Under the pieces are notes generated by a model, which worked only from the letters and a program-made list of their open reading frames with translations, was not told where the DNA came from and made no database searches. Position numbers and translations under genes: made by a program. From Methylobacterium goesingense (GTDB lineage: Bacteria > Pseudomonadota > Alphaproteobacteria > Rhizobiales > Beijerinckiaceae), in the NCBI RefSeq assembly GCF_022179225.1, contig NZ_BPQL01000066.1, positions 17,017-81,016 of the forward strand: a stretch of DNA of 64,000 nucleotides, written 5' to 3'. Below are positions 1-9,215 of the stretch, piece by piece. Positions within the stretch are counted from its first letter, which is position 1; the number at the start of each line of letters is the position of its first letter.

Positions 1-844
1 AGATTTCCTTGGACAGGATGTGAATGAAGCCGACCCCGTCATAGACCGCGCGCTGGTTGACCGGATCGGGGGCCAGGAACCCGTCGATGTTGTCGGCGCG
101 CAGGTTCGCGACCATGTCGGGCGGCGGCACCGCGCGGATCTGCACATCGGTGTCGGGGTCGATGCCGGCTTCCGCGAGGTAATAGCGCAGCAAATAGTTG
201 TGCATCGAATAGTCGAAGGGCACCGCGAGCTTGAAGCCCTTCCAGTCCTTCGGGTCGCGCCGGTCCTTGTGCTTCATGGCCAGCGTGATCGCCTGACCGT
301 TGACGTTCTCTACCGCCGGCATGGTGTAGGGCTGGGGGTTCGACCCGACGCCGAGAGAGATCGCGATGGGCATGGGCGCCAGCATGTGGGCGGCGTCGTA
401 TTCGCGGTTGAGGGTCTTGTCGCGGATCACCGCCCATCCGGCAGTCTTCACCACCTCGACGTTGAGGCCCTGCTTCTCGTAGAAGCCCATGGGCTTCGCC
501 ATGATGATCGGCGTGGCGCAGGTGATCGGAATGAAGCCGATTTTCAGATCGGTCTTCTCGGGCTTGGCGCCCTGCGCGAAGGCCTCGGCGATGAGGCCGG
601 TGGGCAGGAACTGGCTGACGGCGGCGAGCGCCGTGCCGGCCCCGACGCTCTTCAGAAAGGCGCGGCGCTCGGCATCCCGCGGGAACAGCGCCCGCATCAC
701 CGTGCCCTCGACGACCCGCTGGATCGCCGCATCTCCGCTCGGCAAGGCCGCATCGTGCTCGCTTTGAGAACCATGCGCGCCGCAGGAGCAGCCGCCGCGG
801 CGTAACCGCCGGGACGCATCGAAGGGATTATCGAACAGGGCCAT
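1..844 (-). CDS. Nitrate/bicarbonate-type ABC transporter substrate-binding protein (NrtA/CmpA family), 5' part only
   Basis: The gene starts at 844 and runs off the left edge, so only about 281 N-terminal residues are visible. An N-terminal stretch holds a twin-arginine-like motif (RRAFLKSVGAGTALA), which suggests Tat export of a periplasmic protein. The family signature FIPITCATPIIMAKPMGFYE follows, and further on NIDGFLAPDPVNQRAVYDG, both typical of NrtA/CmpA/NasF receptors for nitrate, nitrite or bicarbonate. In this family the protein delivers the anion to an inner-membrane permease/ATPase pair, whose genes should lie to the left of the window. The gene is divergent from a sigma54 activator gene and is preceded by a sigma54-type promoter, which favours a nitrogen-related substrate (inference). 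The exact ligand cannot be decided from this sequence. Confidence 0.88.
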   Translation of the reverse strand, partial: MALFDNPFDASRRLRRGGCSCGAHGSQSEHDAALPSGDAAIQRVVEGTVMRALFPRDAERRAFLKSVGAGTALAAVSQFLPTGLIAEAFAQGAKPEKTDLKIGFIPITCATPIIMAKPMGFYEKQGLNVEVVKTAGWAVIRDKTLNREYDAAHMLAPMPIAISLGVGSNPQPYTMPAVENVNGQAITLAMKHKDRRDPKDWKGFKLAVPFDYSMHNYLLRYYLAEAGIDPDTDVQIRAVPPPDMVANLRADNIDGFLAPDPVNQRAVYDGVGFIHILSKEI

Positions 845-876
845 GTTTCGCTCGCCGTCGGATGATGCAGCTCATC

Positions 877-893
877 AGCAAGCAGCATGCCAA
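877..893 (-). promoter_or_regulatory. Sigma54 (-24/-12) promoter of the NrtA-like gene
   Basis: On the minus strand the sequence reads TTGGCATGCTGCTTGCT. It has GG and GC exactly 10 bases apart and matches the RpoN consensus YTGGCACGN4TTGCW at all but one of the defined positions. The -12 GC lies about 34 bases upstream of the ATG at 844. The neighbouring divergent gene encodes a sigma54-dependent activator, so promoter and regulator fit together. Confidence 0.75.
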
Positions 894-942
894 CGGGTCC
901 AGAATTTATTGTTCAGACATTGCAACACTTTAAGAGATCGAT

Positions 943-992
943 CATGAAATACGTGAATTCGTGATTCATGAAAAATCGGAGTTCTACTCCGA
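943..992. promoter_or_regulatory. Inverted repeats, candidate activator binding sites (UAS)
   Basis: Two inverted repeats lie between the divergent genes. CATGAA (943-948) pairs with TTCATG (965-970), and TCGGAG (976-981) pairs perfectly with CTCCGA (987-992) across a 5-base spacer. They sit about 50 to 115 bases upstream of the sigma54 promoter at 877-893, the usual distance for enhancer sites of NtrC-type activators. Binding by the adjacent regulator is an inference. Confidence 0.45.
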
Positions 993-1014
993 AAATTCGT
1001 AGCAGCGATTGGGA

Positions 1015-2922
1015 ATGATGAGCGATACAGCGCGTCGATCAGACTTCGGCCTCGCGTTCGAGGAGTGCCGTGAGCCCATGCTCGTGCTCGATCCGGCAGC
1101 AGACCGCATCGTCGACGCTAATGCGGCTGCCGCCCGCCTACTCGGGTATCCGCGCGCCGGTCTGCAAAGCATGCCCGCGAGCGCCCTTCATCCCGGTCAA
1201 TTGGCGACGCTGATCGTCTTCACCCAGGCCGTCCAAGCGAAGGGGCATTGGTGGACGCATGCCCTGACGCCGCGCCATGGCGAGGGTCGGGCGCTGCGCC
1301 TCGAATATGCCGGTTCTCTTCTGCCAAGCGTCGCGCCGATGATGCTGGTCACGCTGGCCGACCTCGAGGATCGCCGCCACCGGCAAGTGGATGCGCAGGC
1401 CGACGCCCACATGCGTGCGGGCCTCTCCGAGTGGCAGCGGATGGAGCGGATCTTTCGCGACATCGAACGCGAGAACCAGCTCATCCTGCGGGCAGCCGGG
1501 GAGGGCATCTACGGCGTTAACGCCGAGGGCGTGACGACCTTCGTGAACCCGGCGGCCGAACGCATGCTGGGGTGGGCCGCGACCGACCTCGTCGGCAAGG
1601 ACATGCACGCCACCGTTCACCACACCCATCCCGACGGCGTGCACTACCACCACCACGATTGCCCGATCTACGCAGCATTCCGCGACGGGGCCGTCCATCA
1701 GGTCGACACGGAGGTGTTCTGGCGCCGCGACGGCAGCGCGTTCCCGGTGGAGTACACCTCGACGCCGATTCGCGATCGGGGACGTCTCCTCGGCGCGGTC
1801 ATCGTGTTCCGCGACGTCAGCCAGCGCCGCGAGGCAGACGAGCGCCTGCGCCAGGCCCTCGCCGAGGTCGATTCCCTGCGCGAGCGCCTGGAACTCGAGA
1901 ATGCCTACCTCAAGGAGGAAATCCGGCTGGAGAGCCACCACCAGGGCATCATCGGCCGCTCACCCGCCATCGAGGCGACGTTGCGGCAGATCGACCTCGT
2001 GGCCGGCACCGATGCCACCGTCCTGGTCACGGGCGAATCCGGTACCGGCAAGGAGCTGATCGCGCGCGCGATCCACGAGGCGAGCCGCCGCCGCGACCGG
2101 CCGCTGATCCGGGTGAACTGTGCCGCCGTCCCGCGCGAGCTGTTCGAGAGCGAGTTCTTCGGCCATGCCAAAGGCGCCTTCACGGGTGCCCTGCGGGACC
2201 GGGTCGGGCGCTTCGAGCTCGCTGATGGCGGCACGCTGTTCCTCGACGAGGTCGGAGAGATCCCCCTCGACCTTCAGGGCAAGCTGCTGCGGGTGTTGCA
2301 GGAGCGCTCCTTCGAACGCGTCGGTGACGAGCGCACCCGCGCCGTCGATGTCCGGCTGATTGCCGCCACAAACCGCGACCTGCGCGATGAGGTCCGGCGC
2401 GGTCGCTTCCGCGAGGATCTCTACTTCCGGCTGAACGTCTTTCCCATCGCGGCGAGTCCCTTGCGCGAGCGTCCGGAGGACATCCCGTTGATCGCGCAGC
2501 ATTTCCTGAAAGGGGCCGCGCGCCGCCTGAACATCCCGGAGCCGCGTCTGACGGAAGGGGATGCGCGCCGCCTCGCCCGCTATCCCTGGCCCGGCAACGT
2601 GCGCGAATTAGAGAACGTCATCGAACGTGGCGCCATCCTGGCCGTGCGCGGCCGCCTGCATCTCGACCTGCCGGAGGCGGAACCCGCTGCGCGCGGTCGT
2701 GATGCCGTGCCGTCCCTCGCGCCGGCGACCCAGCCCGTGACGGAGGCCGAGCGCCGGGCGCGCGACCGCGCGGAGATCGAGGCGGCCCTGGCGATGACCG
2801 GCGGCAAGGTGTTCGGTGAAGGAGGAGCGGCCGAGATGCTCGGTCTGCGCCCGACCACCCTGGCCTCCCGGATCAAGGTGCTGGGGATCGATGGCCGGGC
2901 CTATCGCGGGAAACGATCATGA
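1015..2922 (+). CDS. Sigma54-dependent PAS-domain transcriptional activator (NtrC superfamily)
   Basis: This cytoplasmic regulator of about 635 residues has two PAS domains (roughly residues 10-120 and 150-265). The second contains a His-rich loop ([16 protein letters not shown]). A short coiled coil follows, then an AAA+ domain from about residue 315. The AAA+ domain shows Walker A GESGTGKE, the sigma54-contact loop GAFTGA, Walker [12 protein letters not shown] and the R-finger region. The C-terminus looks like a Fis-type helix-turn-helix ([20 protein letters not shown]). Such proteins remodel sigma54 RNA polymerase at -24/-12 promoters. Sensing is by PAS domains rather than a receiver, so control by a ligand or redox state is likely. 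It probably controls the divergent NrtA-like transporter. ATG codons at 1015 and 1018 are the likely starts. A TTG at 1009 is possible, and no strong ribosome binding site decides between them. Confidence 0.88.
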   Translation: MMSDTARRSDFGLAFEECREPMLVLDPAADRIVDANAAAARLLGYPRAGLQSMPASALHPGQLATLIVFTQAVQAKGHWWTHALTPRHGEGRALRLEYAGSLLPSVAPMMLVTLADLEDRRHRQVDAQADAHMRAGLSEWQRMERIFRDIERENQLILRAAGEGIYGVNAEGVTTFVNPAAERMLGWAATDLVGKDMHATVHHTHPDGVHYHHHDCPIYAAFRDGAVHQVDTEVFWRRDGSAFPVEYTSTPIRDRGRLLGAVIVFRDVSQRREADERLRQALAEVDSLRERLELENAYLKEEIRLESHHQGIIGRSPAIEATLRQIDLVAGTDATVLVTGESGTGKELIARAIHEASRRRDRPLIRVNCAAVPRELFESEFFGHAKGAFTGALRDRVGRFELADGGTLFLDEVGEIPLDLQGKLLRVLQERSFERVGDERTRAVDVRLIAATNRDLRDEVRRGRFREDLYFRLNVFPIAASPLRERPEDIPLIAQHFLKGAARRLNIPEPRLTEGDARRLARYPWPGNVRELENVIERGAILAVRGRLHLDLPEAEPAARGRDAVPSLAPATQPVTEAERRARDRAEIEAALAMTGGKVFGEGGAAEMLGLRPTTLASRIKVLGIDGRAYRGKRS

Positions 2923-2940
2923 ACGCCGGCGAGCGCCGCC

Positions 2941-4563
2941 TCAGCTGCGCAGGCCCGGCGCCTCCTGGCCCGTGCGGGCGACGTATTCGGTGTAGCCGCC
3001 GCCGTACTGGTGGATCCCGTCCGGGGTGAGTTCGAGGACGCGGTTCGAGAGCGCGGCGAGGAAATGCCGGTCGTGGCTGACGAAGAGCATCGTGCCCTCG
3101 TAATTCGCAAGCGCGGCGATGAGCATCTCCTTGGTGCCCATGTCGAGGTGGTTGGTCGGCTCGTCGAGCACGAGGAAGTTCGGCGGATCGTAGAGCATTC
3201 GTGCCATCACCAGCCGTGCCTTCTCGCCGCCCGAAAGTACGCGGCAGCGTTTCTCCACGTCGTCGCCCGAGAAGCCGAAGCAGCCGGCCAGTGCCCGCAG
3301 GCTGCCCTGGCCGGCCTGCGGAAAGGAATCCTCCAGGAAACCGAACACCGTGCGGTCGCCGTCGAGGACATCCATGGCGTGCTGGGCGAAGTAGCCGAGC
3401 TTGACGCTGCCGCCCACCGCCACCGTGCCGTCGTCGGGCTGCGCGGTGCCGGTGACGAGCTTCAGGAGCGTCGACTTGCCGGCGCCGTTGATGCCCATCA
3501 CGCACCAGCGCTCGCGCCTGCGAATCCCGAAGTCGAGTCCCTCATAGATCGTGCGGCTGCCGTAGCGCTTGTGCACGTTCTTGAGCATCACGACGTCGTC
3601 GCCGGAGCGGGGAGCCGGCAGGAACTCGAAGGCGACGCTCTGGCGGCGCTTCGGGGGCTCCACGCGCTCGATCTTGTCGAGCTTCTTGACCCGGCTCTGG
3701 ACCTGCGCGGCATGGGAGGCGCGCGCCTTGAACCGCTCGATGAACTTGATCTCTTTCGCCAGCATCGCCTGCTGGCGCTCGAACTGCGCCTGCTGCTGCG
3801 TCTCGTTGACCGCCCGCAGCTGCTCGTAGAAGGCGTAGTCGCCCGAATAGGTGGTGAGCTGGCCGCCGTCGATCTCGACGATCTTCGTGACGATGCGGTT
3901 CATAAACTCGCGGTCGTGCGAGGTCATCAGGAGCGCGCCCTCGTAGCCCTTGAGGAAGGCCTCCAGCCAGATCAGGCTCTCCAGATCCAAATGGTTCGAC
4001 GGCTCGTCGAGGAGCATCACGTCGGGGTTCATCAGCAGGATGCGGGCGAGCGCCACGCGCATCTTCCAGCCGCCCGAGAGCTTGCCGACATCGCCGTCCA
4101 TCATCTCCTGGGAGAAGCTGAGGCCCGCCAATACCTCGTAGGCGCGGCCTTCGAGCGCGTAGCCGTCGAGTTCCTCGAAACGGGCCTGGACCTCGCCGTA
4201 CCGCTCGATCAGGGCTTCCATCTCGTCGGCCCGGTCCGGGTCGGCGAGGGCCAGTTCGACCTGCTTCAGCTCGGCCCCGATCTCGCTTACCGGCCCCGCG
4301 CCGTTCATCACCTCCGTGACCACGGTGCGGCCGGACATCTCGCCCACATCCTGGCTGAAATACCCGATGGTGATGCCGCGATCGGCGGCGACCTGGCCCT
4401 CGTCGGGCTGCTCCTCGCCGGTGATCATCCGGAACAGCGTGGTCTTGCCGGCACCGTTCGGGCCGACGAGACCGACCTTCTCGCCCCGCTGAAGGGCGGC
4501 GGAGGCCTCGATGAAGACGATCTGGCGGCCGTTCTGCTTGCCGATTTTTTCGAGGCGGATCAT
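2941..4563 (-). CDS. ABC-F family ATPase (ribosome-associated)
   Basis: The 540-residue protein has two ABC ATPase domains in one chain and no membrane segments. Domain 1 has Walker A GPNGAGKT, signature LSGGW and Walker B LLDEPSNHLDLES. Domain 2 has Walker A GINGAGKS, signature LSGGEKARL and Walker B LVLDEPTNHLD. A charged linker rich in Gln, Lys and Arg (around residues 240-310) joins them, as in ABC-F proteins, where the linker reaches into the ribosomal E site. The overall pattern is closest to the YbiT-like branch. ABC-F proteins act in translation or in rescue of stalled ribosomes rather than in transport. The gene is convergent with the sigma54 regulator, only 18 bases apart. Confidence 0.9.
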   Translation of the reverse strand: MIRLEKIGKQNGRQIVFIEASAALQRGEKVGLVGPNGAGKTTLFRMITGEEQPDEGQVAADRGITIGYFSQDVGEMSGRTVVTEVMNGAGPVSEIGAELKQVELALADPDRADEMEALIERYGEVQARFEELDGYALEGRAYEVLAGLSFSQEMMDGDVGKLSGGWKMRVALARILLMNPDVMLLDEPSNHLDLESLIWLEAFLKGYEGALLMTSHDREFMNRIVTKIVEIDGGQLTTYSGDYAFYEQLRAVNETQQQAQFERQQAMLAKEIKFIERFKARASHAAQVQSRVKKLDKIERVEPPKRRQSVAFEFLPAPRSGDDVVMLKNVHKRYGSRTIYEGLDFGIRRRERWCVMGINGAGKSTLLKLVTGTAQPDDGTVAVGGSVKLGYFAQHAMDVLDGDRTVFGFLEDSFPQAGQGSLRALAGCFGFSGDDVEKRCRVLSGGEKARLVMARMLYDPPNFLVLDEPTNHLDMGTKEMLIAALANYEGTMLFVSHDRHFLAALSNRVLELTPDGIHQYGGGYTEYVARTGQEAPGLRS

Positions 4564-4731
4564 GACATCACGGAGGTTCGGGCGGGTGCAGCGGCCTTAC
4601 GGCATGCGGGCGCCGAGGGGTAGTGCGGCGCGGCAACCGAGCGGATCGATCCTGCCCGCGTCCGCAATGGCCCTCAAGCGAGGGACCGGCTAAGTTCGCT
4701 TCGTCTCCGGAACGGTCTCCCGCGCGCAACG

Positions 4732-6630
4732 ATGCTTCACACCGGCTACAATCCGGCGCTCGTCGCCTTGTCCATCTCCATCGCGGTCTTCGCGTCCTAC
4801 ACCGCGCTGGACCTTGGTGCCCGCGTCGACGCCGCCGGATCGAAACGGCGTTGGGGCTGGATCGCCGGTGCGGCGGTCGCGATGGGCGGCGGCATCTGGT
4901 CGATGCACTTCGTGGGCATGCTGGCTTTCGAGATGGGGATGCCGGCAGCCTACGACCTGCCCACCACCGCGCTGTCCCTGCTTCTCGCGATTCTCTTCAC
5001 CGGGGCGGCCTTCGCGTGGATCAGCGCGCGCGGTGCGACGGGCCGCAGCTTCCTGATTGCCGGCCCGGTGATGGGGCTCGGCGTCGCGGCGATGCACTAC
5101 ACCGGCATGGCGGCGATGCGCGTGCCGGGCAATCTCGCCTATCACTGGCCCGTGGTGATGGTCTCGGTCCTCATCGCGGTAATCGCCGCGACCACAGCGC
5201 TCTGGCTCACATTTCGCCGAAACAGCGTCTGGCAGAAGCTCATCGCCGCCGTGGTGATGGGCATCGCGGTGGCGGGCATGCACTACACCGGCATGGCGGC
5301 CGCAACGTTCACCGCCGAAGAGGCGGGCGCCCACGCGGTCCACGAAGCCGTTCTCAGCCATGCCCAGCAGAACCTCGCGCTTGGGGTCTCGGGCGCGACC
5401 TTCCTGATTCTGTTCCTGGCGATGCTCGCGTCCTCGTTCGATCAGCAGCGGGTCCAGACCGAGCTGCGCGCCAGCGAGGCGCGCTTCCGGGCCGCCGTCC
5501 AGGCCGTGCGCGGCGTGCTCTGGACCAACGACGCGGAGGGCCGAATGCTCGGCGACCAGCCCGGCTGGAGCGCCATTACCGGCCAGACCCGCGCGGAGTA
5601 CGAGGGCTACGGCTGGGCTGACGCCGTGCACCCGGATGACAAGCAGCCCAGCATCGAGGCCTGGAACGAGACGGTGCGCCAGCGCCGGACCTTCGTGCAC
5701 GAGCACCGCGTCCGCTCCGCGGACGGGAGCTGGCGCCACTACGCGATCCGGGCCGTGCCGGTGACGGATGCCCACGGGGCGATCCGGGAATGGGTCGGCG
5801 TGCATACCGATATTTCCGAGCAGCGCCTGGCCGAGGCCGAGCTGCGCGAATCGAACGAGGAGATTCAGCGCTACGCCTACATCGTGAGCCACGATCTGCG
5901 TGCGCCCCTCGTCAACGTGATGGGCTTCACCAGCGAGCTCGATGCCACACGCGAGGACGTGCGCGCGGCCCTGGGGGATCATCCGCAGGCGGCGCGGATC
6001 GACGCCGATCTCGAGGAAGCCCTCGGCTTCATCAAGGCGGCCGTGACCCGGATGGAAAGCCTGATCGCCGCGATCCTGAAGCTGTCGCGGGAGGGCCGAC
6101 GTACCTTCGCGCCGGAACCCCTCGACATGTCGGCGCTCCTCGGCCGGATCGCCGACGCTCAGCGTCACCAGACCGAGCGGGCGGGCGCGCAGGTGATCAT
6201 CGCCCCCGACCTGCCGGTCATCGAGGCGGACCGGCTCGCCGTCGAGCAGGTGTTCGGAAACCTGATCGACAACGCCGTGAAGTACCTCGATCCCGCACGG
6301 CCCGGCCGGATCGAGATTCACGCCAGCGCCGTCGGCGGGCGCCGCGTCCGTTTCAGCGTCACCGACAACGGACGGGGCATCGCCGCGCGGGACCACGCTC
6401 GGGTGTTCGAACTATTCCGGCGCTCAGGTACGCAGGATAAACCGGGGGAGGGCATCGGGCTCGCCCACGTCAAGGCGCTCGTGCGCTCCCTCGGCGGGCG
6501 CATTCACATCGATTCGGAGTTGGGCATCGGCACAACCTTCAGCGTGACGCTGCCGCGCGAGGGCGTTACAGGTCATGCTTCGTCCATTCCCGAACGGGAC
6601 GGGCCGCGGGTGCGGCTCGCAGCAGAGTAA
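4732..6630 (+). CDS. MHYT-PAS sensor histidine kinase
   Basis: This is a membrane-bound hybrid-free histidine kinase of 632 residues. The N-terminal MHYT sensor domain spans roughly residues 1-230 with about seven hydrophobic segments. It has the three conserved motifs MHFVGM (58-63), MHYTGM (121-126) and MHYTGM (183-188), which are proposed in this family to bind a metal and sense oxygen, CO or NO. A PAS domain follows at about 250-365. A HisKA dimerisation domain has phospho-acceptor His387 in YIVSHDLRAPL. A HATPase_c domain shows DNAVKY, DNGRGI and GEGIGLAHVK motifs. It heads a tight operon with two response-regulator genes, separated by 13 bases each, so phosphate probably flows to the receiver encoded next. 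Confidence 0.9.
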   Translation: MLHTGYNPALVALSISIAVFASYTALDLGARVDAAGSKRRWGWIAGAAVAMGGGIWSMHFVGMLAFEMGMPAAYDLPTTALSLLLAILFTGAAFAWISARGATGRSFLIAGPVMGLGVAAMHYTGMAAMRVPGNLAYHWPVVMVSVLIAVIAATTALWLTFRRNSVWQKLIAAVVMGIAVAGMHYTGMAAATFTAEEAGAHAVHEAVLSHAQQNLALGVSGATFLILFLAMLASSFDQQRVQTELRASEARFRAAVQAVRGVLWTNDAEGRMLGDQPGWSAITGQTRAEYEGYGWADAVHPDDKQPSIEAWNETVRQRRTFVHEHRVRSADGSWRHYAIRAVPVTDAHGAIREWVGVHTDISEQRLAEAELRESNEEIQRYAYIVSHDLRAPLVNVMGFTSELDATREDVRAALGDHPQAARIDADLEEALGFIKAAVTRMESLIAAILKLSREGRRTFAPEPLDMSALLGRIADAQRHQTERAGAQVIIAPDLPVIEADRLAVEQVFGNLIDNAVKYLDPARPGRIEIHASAVGGRRVRFSVTDNGRGIAARDHARVFELFRRSGTQDKPGEGIGLAHVKALVRSLGGRIHIDSELGIGTTFSVTLPREGVTGHASSIPERDGPRVRLAAE

Positions 6631-6643
6631 GGGCTCGGTCAGC

Positions 6644-7078
6644 GTGAACGCCGTCGAAATCGTCATGATCGAGGACGATGAGGGTCATGCCCGCCTGATC
6701 GAGCGCAATATCCGCCGGGCGGGCGTGAACAACACCATCCTGCCCTTCCGGGACGGGACGTCGGCGCTCGAGTACCTCCTGGGTGCCGACGGCTCCGGCG
6801 AGGCGAGCGCCAAGCGCCACATCCTGATCCTCCTCGACCTCAACCTGCCGGACATGACCGGCATCGACATCCTCGAGAAGGTGAAGGCGAACCCGCACAC
6901 CAAGCGTTCGCCCGTGGTCGTCCTCACCACCACGGACGACAACCGCGAGGTCCAGCGCTGCTATGACCTGGGTGCCAACGTCTACATCACCAAACCCGTG
7001 AATTACGAAGGCTTCGCGAACGCCATCCGGCAGCTCGGTTTGTTCTTCTCGGTCATGCAAGTGCCTGAAAACCCATGA
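6644..7078 (+). CDS. Single-domain response regulator (CheY/Rcp1-like receiver)
   Basis: The 144-residue protein consists of one receiver domain and no output domain. The acidic pocket is EDDE near residues 10-13, the phospho-acceptor is Asp65 in ILLDLNLPD, the Thr is in VVVLTTTDDN and the conserved Lys is in YITKPVNYEGF. The insertion between beta 2 and beta 3 resembles Rcp1-type receivers that partner phytochrome-like kinases. I chose the GTG at 6644 because AAGGG precedes it at suitable spacing and because upstream in-frame residues lack conservation and overlap the kinase gene. It is likely the intermediate of a phosphorelay between the flanking kinases. Confidence 0.88.
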   Translation: MNAVEIVMIEDDEGHARLIERNIRRAGVNNTILPFRDGTSALEYLLGADGSGEASAKRHILILLDLNLPDMTGIDILEKVKANPHTKRSPVVVLTTTDDNREVQRCYDLGANVYITKPVNYEGFANAIRQLGLFFSVMQVPENP

Positions 7079-7091
7079 TGTCTGCCCGCTC

Positions 7092-8141
7092 ATGACCGAG
7101 CCCCTGCCTCCAGGCCGCGGACGCGTCCTCTACATCGACGACGATCCCGGCCTGGGGCGGCTGGTGCAGCGCGCGCTCACGGCGCGGGGCTACGTCGTGG
7201 AACTGGCCCTCGACGGCGATGCAGGGCTGGTCCGCCTCGGGGCGGGCGGCATCGACGTGGTGGCCCTCGATCATCACATGCCCGGCCAGACAGGTCTCGA
7301 CATCCTGCCCTGCATCCGTGCCCTGCCCGAGGCGCCGCCCGTCGTCTACGTCACCGGTTCGGAGGACAGCCGCGTCGCGGTGGCGGCCCTGAAGGCCGGC
7401 GCTGTCGATTACGTCTGGAAGGATCTCCAGGGCCAGTTCCGCGAACTCCTCGGCGAGGCGGTCGACACGGCCCTCCGCCAGGAGGCGCTCCGGCGTGACA
7501 AGGAGCGGGCCGAGCAGGCGGTACGCGAGGCCCGCGACCGAGCCGAGATCATGCTGCGCGAGGTCAATCACCGCGTGGCGAACTCGCTGGCGCTGGTGGC
7601 GGCGCTGACGCACATGCAGACCAACGCGGTCTCGGACCCAGCCGCCAAGGCGGCCTTGCGCGAGATGCAGGCGCGGATCTCCGCTATCGCCGGTATCCAC
7701 CGGCGGCTCTATACCTCCGACGACGTGGAGGCCGTCGACCTCGACGCATACCTCGCGAGTCTCGTGGAGGAACTTCAGGCTGCGATGAAGGCGGCGGGAC
7801 GCGATCACGCCATTCGCCTCGAGGCGGCCCCGGTACGGCTTGCCACCGACAAGGCGGTCTCGGTGGGCGTGGTCGTCACCGAGCTCGTGACGAACGCCTA
7901 CAAGTACGCCTACCCACCGGACGTGCCGGGTGAGATCCGGGTTTCGGTGATTCGCCAGGACGCGGACAGCCTGACCTTGACCGTCGAAGACGATGGCATC
8001 GGTTGGACCGGGGAGGGCCAGCCTCGCGGGACCGGCCTGGGCTCGCGTATCGTCAAGGCGATGGCGGCGAACCTGCGCACGGCCCTTGTCTACGCCGGCG
8101 GCCGGGCCGGCACACAGGCGACCCTGTCATTCCAGGGCTAG
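7092..8141 (+). CDS. Receiver-HisKA_2 hybrid: response regulator with histidine kinase output
   Basis: The 349-residue soluble protein has an N-terminal receiver (residues 11-130; acidic residues IDDD 15-18, phospho-acceptor Asp60 in VVALDHHMPG). A short coiled coil follows, then a HisKA_2 domain with His160 in EVNHRVANSLALV and a HATPase domain (TELVTNAYKYAYP, DDGIGW, GTGLGSRIV). The receiver-first order means that phosphorylation probably controls the kinase half. HisKA_2 and HWE kinases are frequent in Hyphomicrobiales, where many feed stress or light responses. It is the last gene of the three-gene operon that starts at 4732. It is followed by the repeat element at 8168-8288. Confidence 0.88.
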   Translation: MTEPLPPGRGRVLYIDDDPGLGRLVQRALTARGYVVELALDGDAGLVRLGAGGIDVVALDHHMPGQTGLDILPCIRALPEAPPVVYVTGSEDSRVAVAALKAGAVDYVWKDLQGQFRELLGEAVDTALRQEALRRDKERAEQAVREARDRAEIMLREVNHRVANSLALVAALTHMQTNAVSDPAAKAALREMQARISAIAGIHRRLYTSDDVEAVDLDAYLASLVEELQAAMKAAGRDHAIRLEAAPVRLATDKAVSVGVVVTELVTNAYKYAYPPDVPGEIRVSVIRQDADSLTLTVEDDGIGWTGEGQPRGTGLGSRIVKAMAANLRTALVYAGGRAGTQATLSFQG

Positions 8142-8167
8142 AGCCGGGGACGCCAGTCGCGACATTT

Positions 8168-8288
8168 CATACCAAATCTGTTTGATCCCTTCCGGCGATC
8201 CCTGCGGGATGCCAGATTTGGGCTTCGCTCAAGCGCCGCGCAGGCTTGCTGATGGGTCATCCGCTTCGATCAAGCTGATGACCCATCA
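8168..8288 (-). repeat. Two-hairpin intergenic repeat element, copy 1
   Basis: The stretch from ATACCAAATC to the stop codon of the next gene closely resembles 42355-42462. One inverted repeat is CCAAATC/GATTTGG. A second is GATGGGTCAT/ATGACCCATC (8251-8260 and 8278-8287). An 18-base core, TTCGCTCAAGCGCCGCGC, is identical in both copies. Read on the minus strand, the element begins with the TGA stop codon of the histone-deacetylase-like gene. It lies between convergent genes and may also serve as a transcription terminator. I infer a REP- or MITE-like dispersed element. Confidence 0.75.
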
Positions 8289-9215
8289 CCGCCCCATCAG
8301 CGCATCCACGTGCGCGGCGGCGGAGAGCCCGAGCCCTTTGAGGCTGTAGCCGCCCTCCAGCACCGAGACCACGCGTCCGCCCGCGTGCCGCTCGGCCAGG
8401 TCCATCAGGCGGCGAGTGGCCCAGCCGAAATCGGCCTCGGTCAGGCGCACGCTCCCGAGCGGGTCGAGGTGGTGCGCGTCGAAACCCGCCGAGATGATAA
8501 TGAGGTCCGGCGCGAAGGACTCGAGGCGGGACAGGATTCCGGCCTCGAAGACCTCGCGGAAGACCGCGCCATCGTCGCCCGCGCGCAGGGGCACGTTCAC
8601 GATGGTGTCGTGATTGCCACGCTCCCCACGTGCACCCGTGCCGGGAAACAGGGGCATCTCGTGGGTCGAGGCGTACATGACGGATCGATCGTCCCAGAAG
8701 ATGTCCTGTGTCCCGTTCCCGTGATGGACGTCCCAGTCGACCACGGCGACGCGGGCCGCCCCGTGTGCCTCGCGGGCATGGCGAGCGGCGATGGCGGCGT
8801 TGTTGAAGAGGCAGAAGCCCATGGCGGTCATGCGCTCGGCATGGTGGCCGGGCGGACGCATGGCGACGAACGCATTGGTGCACTCGCCCGTCATCACCGC
8901 ATCGACCGCATGGACCGCACCGCCGACCCCGCGCAGGGCCGCCTCCAGGGTGCCGGGCGAGAGAAGCGTATCGCCGTCGATCTGGACGTAACCATCCTGC
9001 GGCGACGCCTCGATGATCGCCTGTACGTAGGGAACCGGGTGAACGAGGGTCGGAACCTCCGGCGCGGCCTTCGGCGCCAGTGCACGCACGAGTCCGACGA
9101 AGCGTTCGTCCTCCAGGGCCCGGTCCACGGCGCGGATACGGTCCGCCCGCTCGGGGTGCCCCTCCGGCATGGCGTGGTCGAGGGCAGCGGGATGGCTCAC
9201 GTACAGCGTCGTCAC
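8286..9215 (-). CDS. Histone deacetylase family protein (acetylpolyamine amidohydrolase-like)
   Basis: The product is a zinc hydrolase of 309 residues with arginase/deacetylase fold motifs. These are the HPERADR segment (20-26), RPPGHHAE with the His124-His125 charge-relay pair, zinc ligands in VVDWDVHHGNGTQ (Asp160/Asp162/His164 region), ISAGFDAH and a final EGGY. Bacterial members remove acetyl groups from polyamines, acetoin-related substrates or acetyl-lysine, and the substrate cannot be told here. The GTG start at 9215 is chosen because AGGGGG lies 6 bases upstream and family homology begins at TLYVSHP. The stop codon TGA forms the first bases of the repeat element at 8168-8288. Confidence 0.87.
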   Translation of the reverse strand: MTTLYVSHPAALDHAMPEGHPERADRIRAVDRALEDERFVGLVRALAPKAAPEVPTLVHPVPYVQAIIEASPQDGYVQIDGDTLLSPGTLEAALRGVGGAVHAVDAVMTGECTNAFVAMRPPGHHAERMTAMGFCLFNNAAIAARHAREAHGAARVAVVDWDVHHGNGTQDIFWDDRSVMYASTHEMPLFPGTGARGERGNHDTIVNVPLRAGDDGAVFREVFEAGILSRLESFAPDLIIISAGFDAHHLDPLGSVRLTEADFGWATRRLMDLAERHAGGRVVSVLEGGYSLKGLGLSAAAHVDALMGR

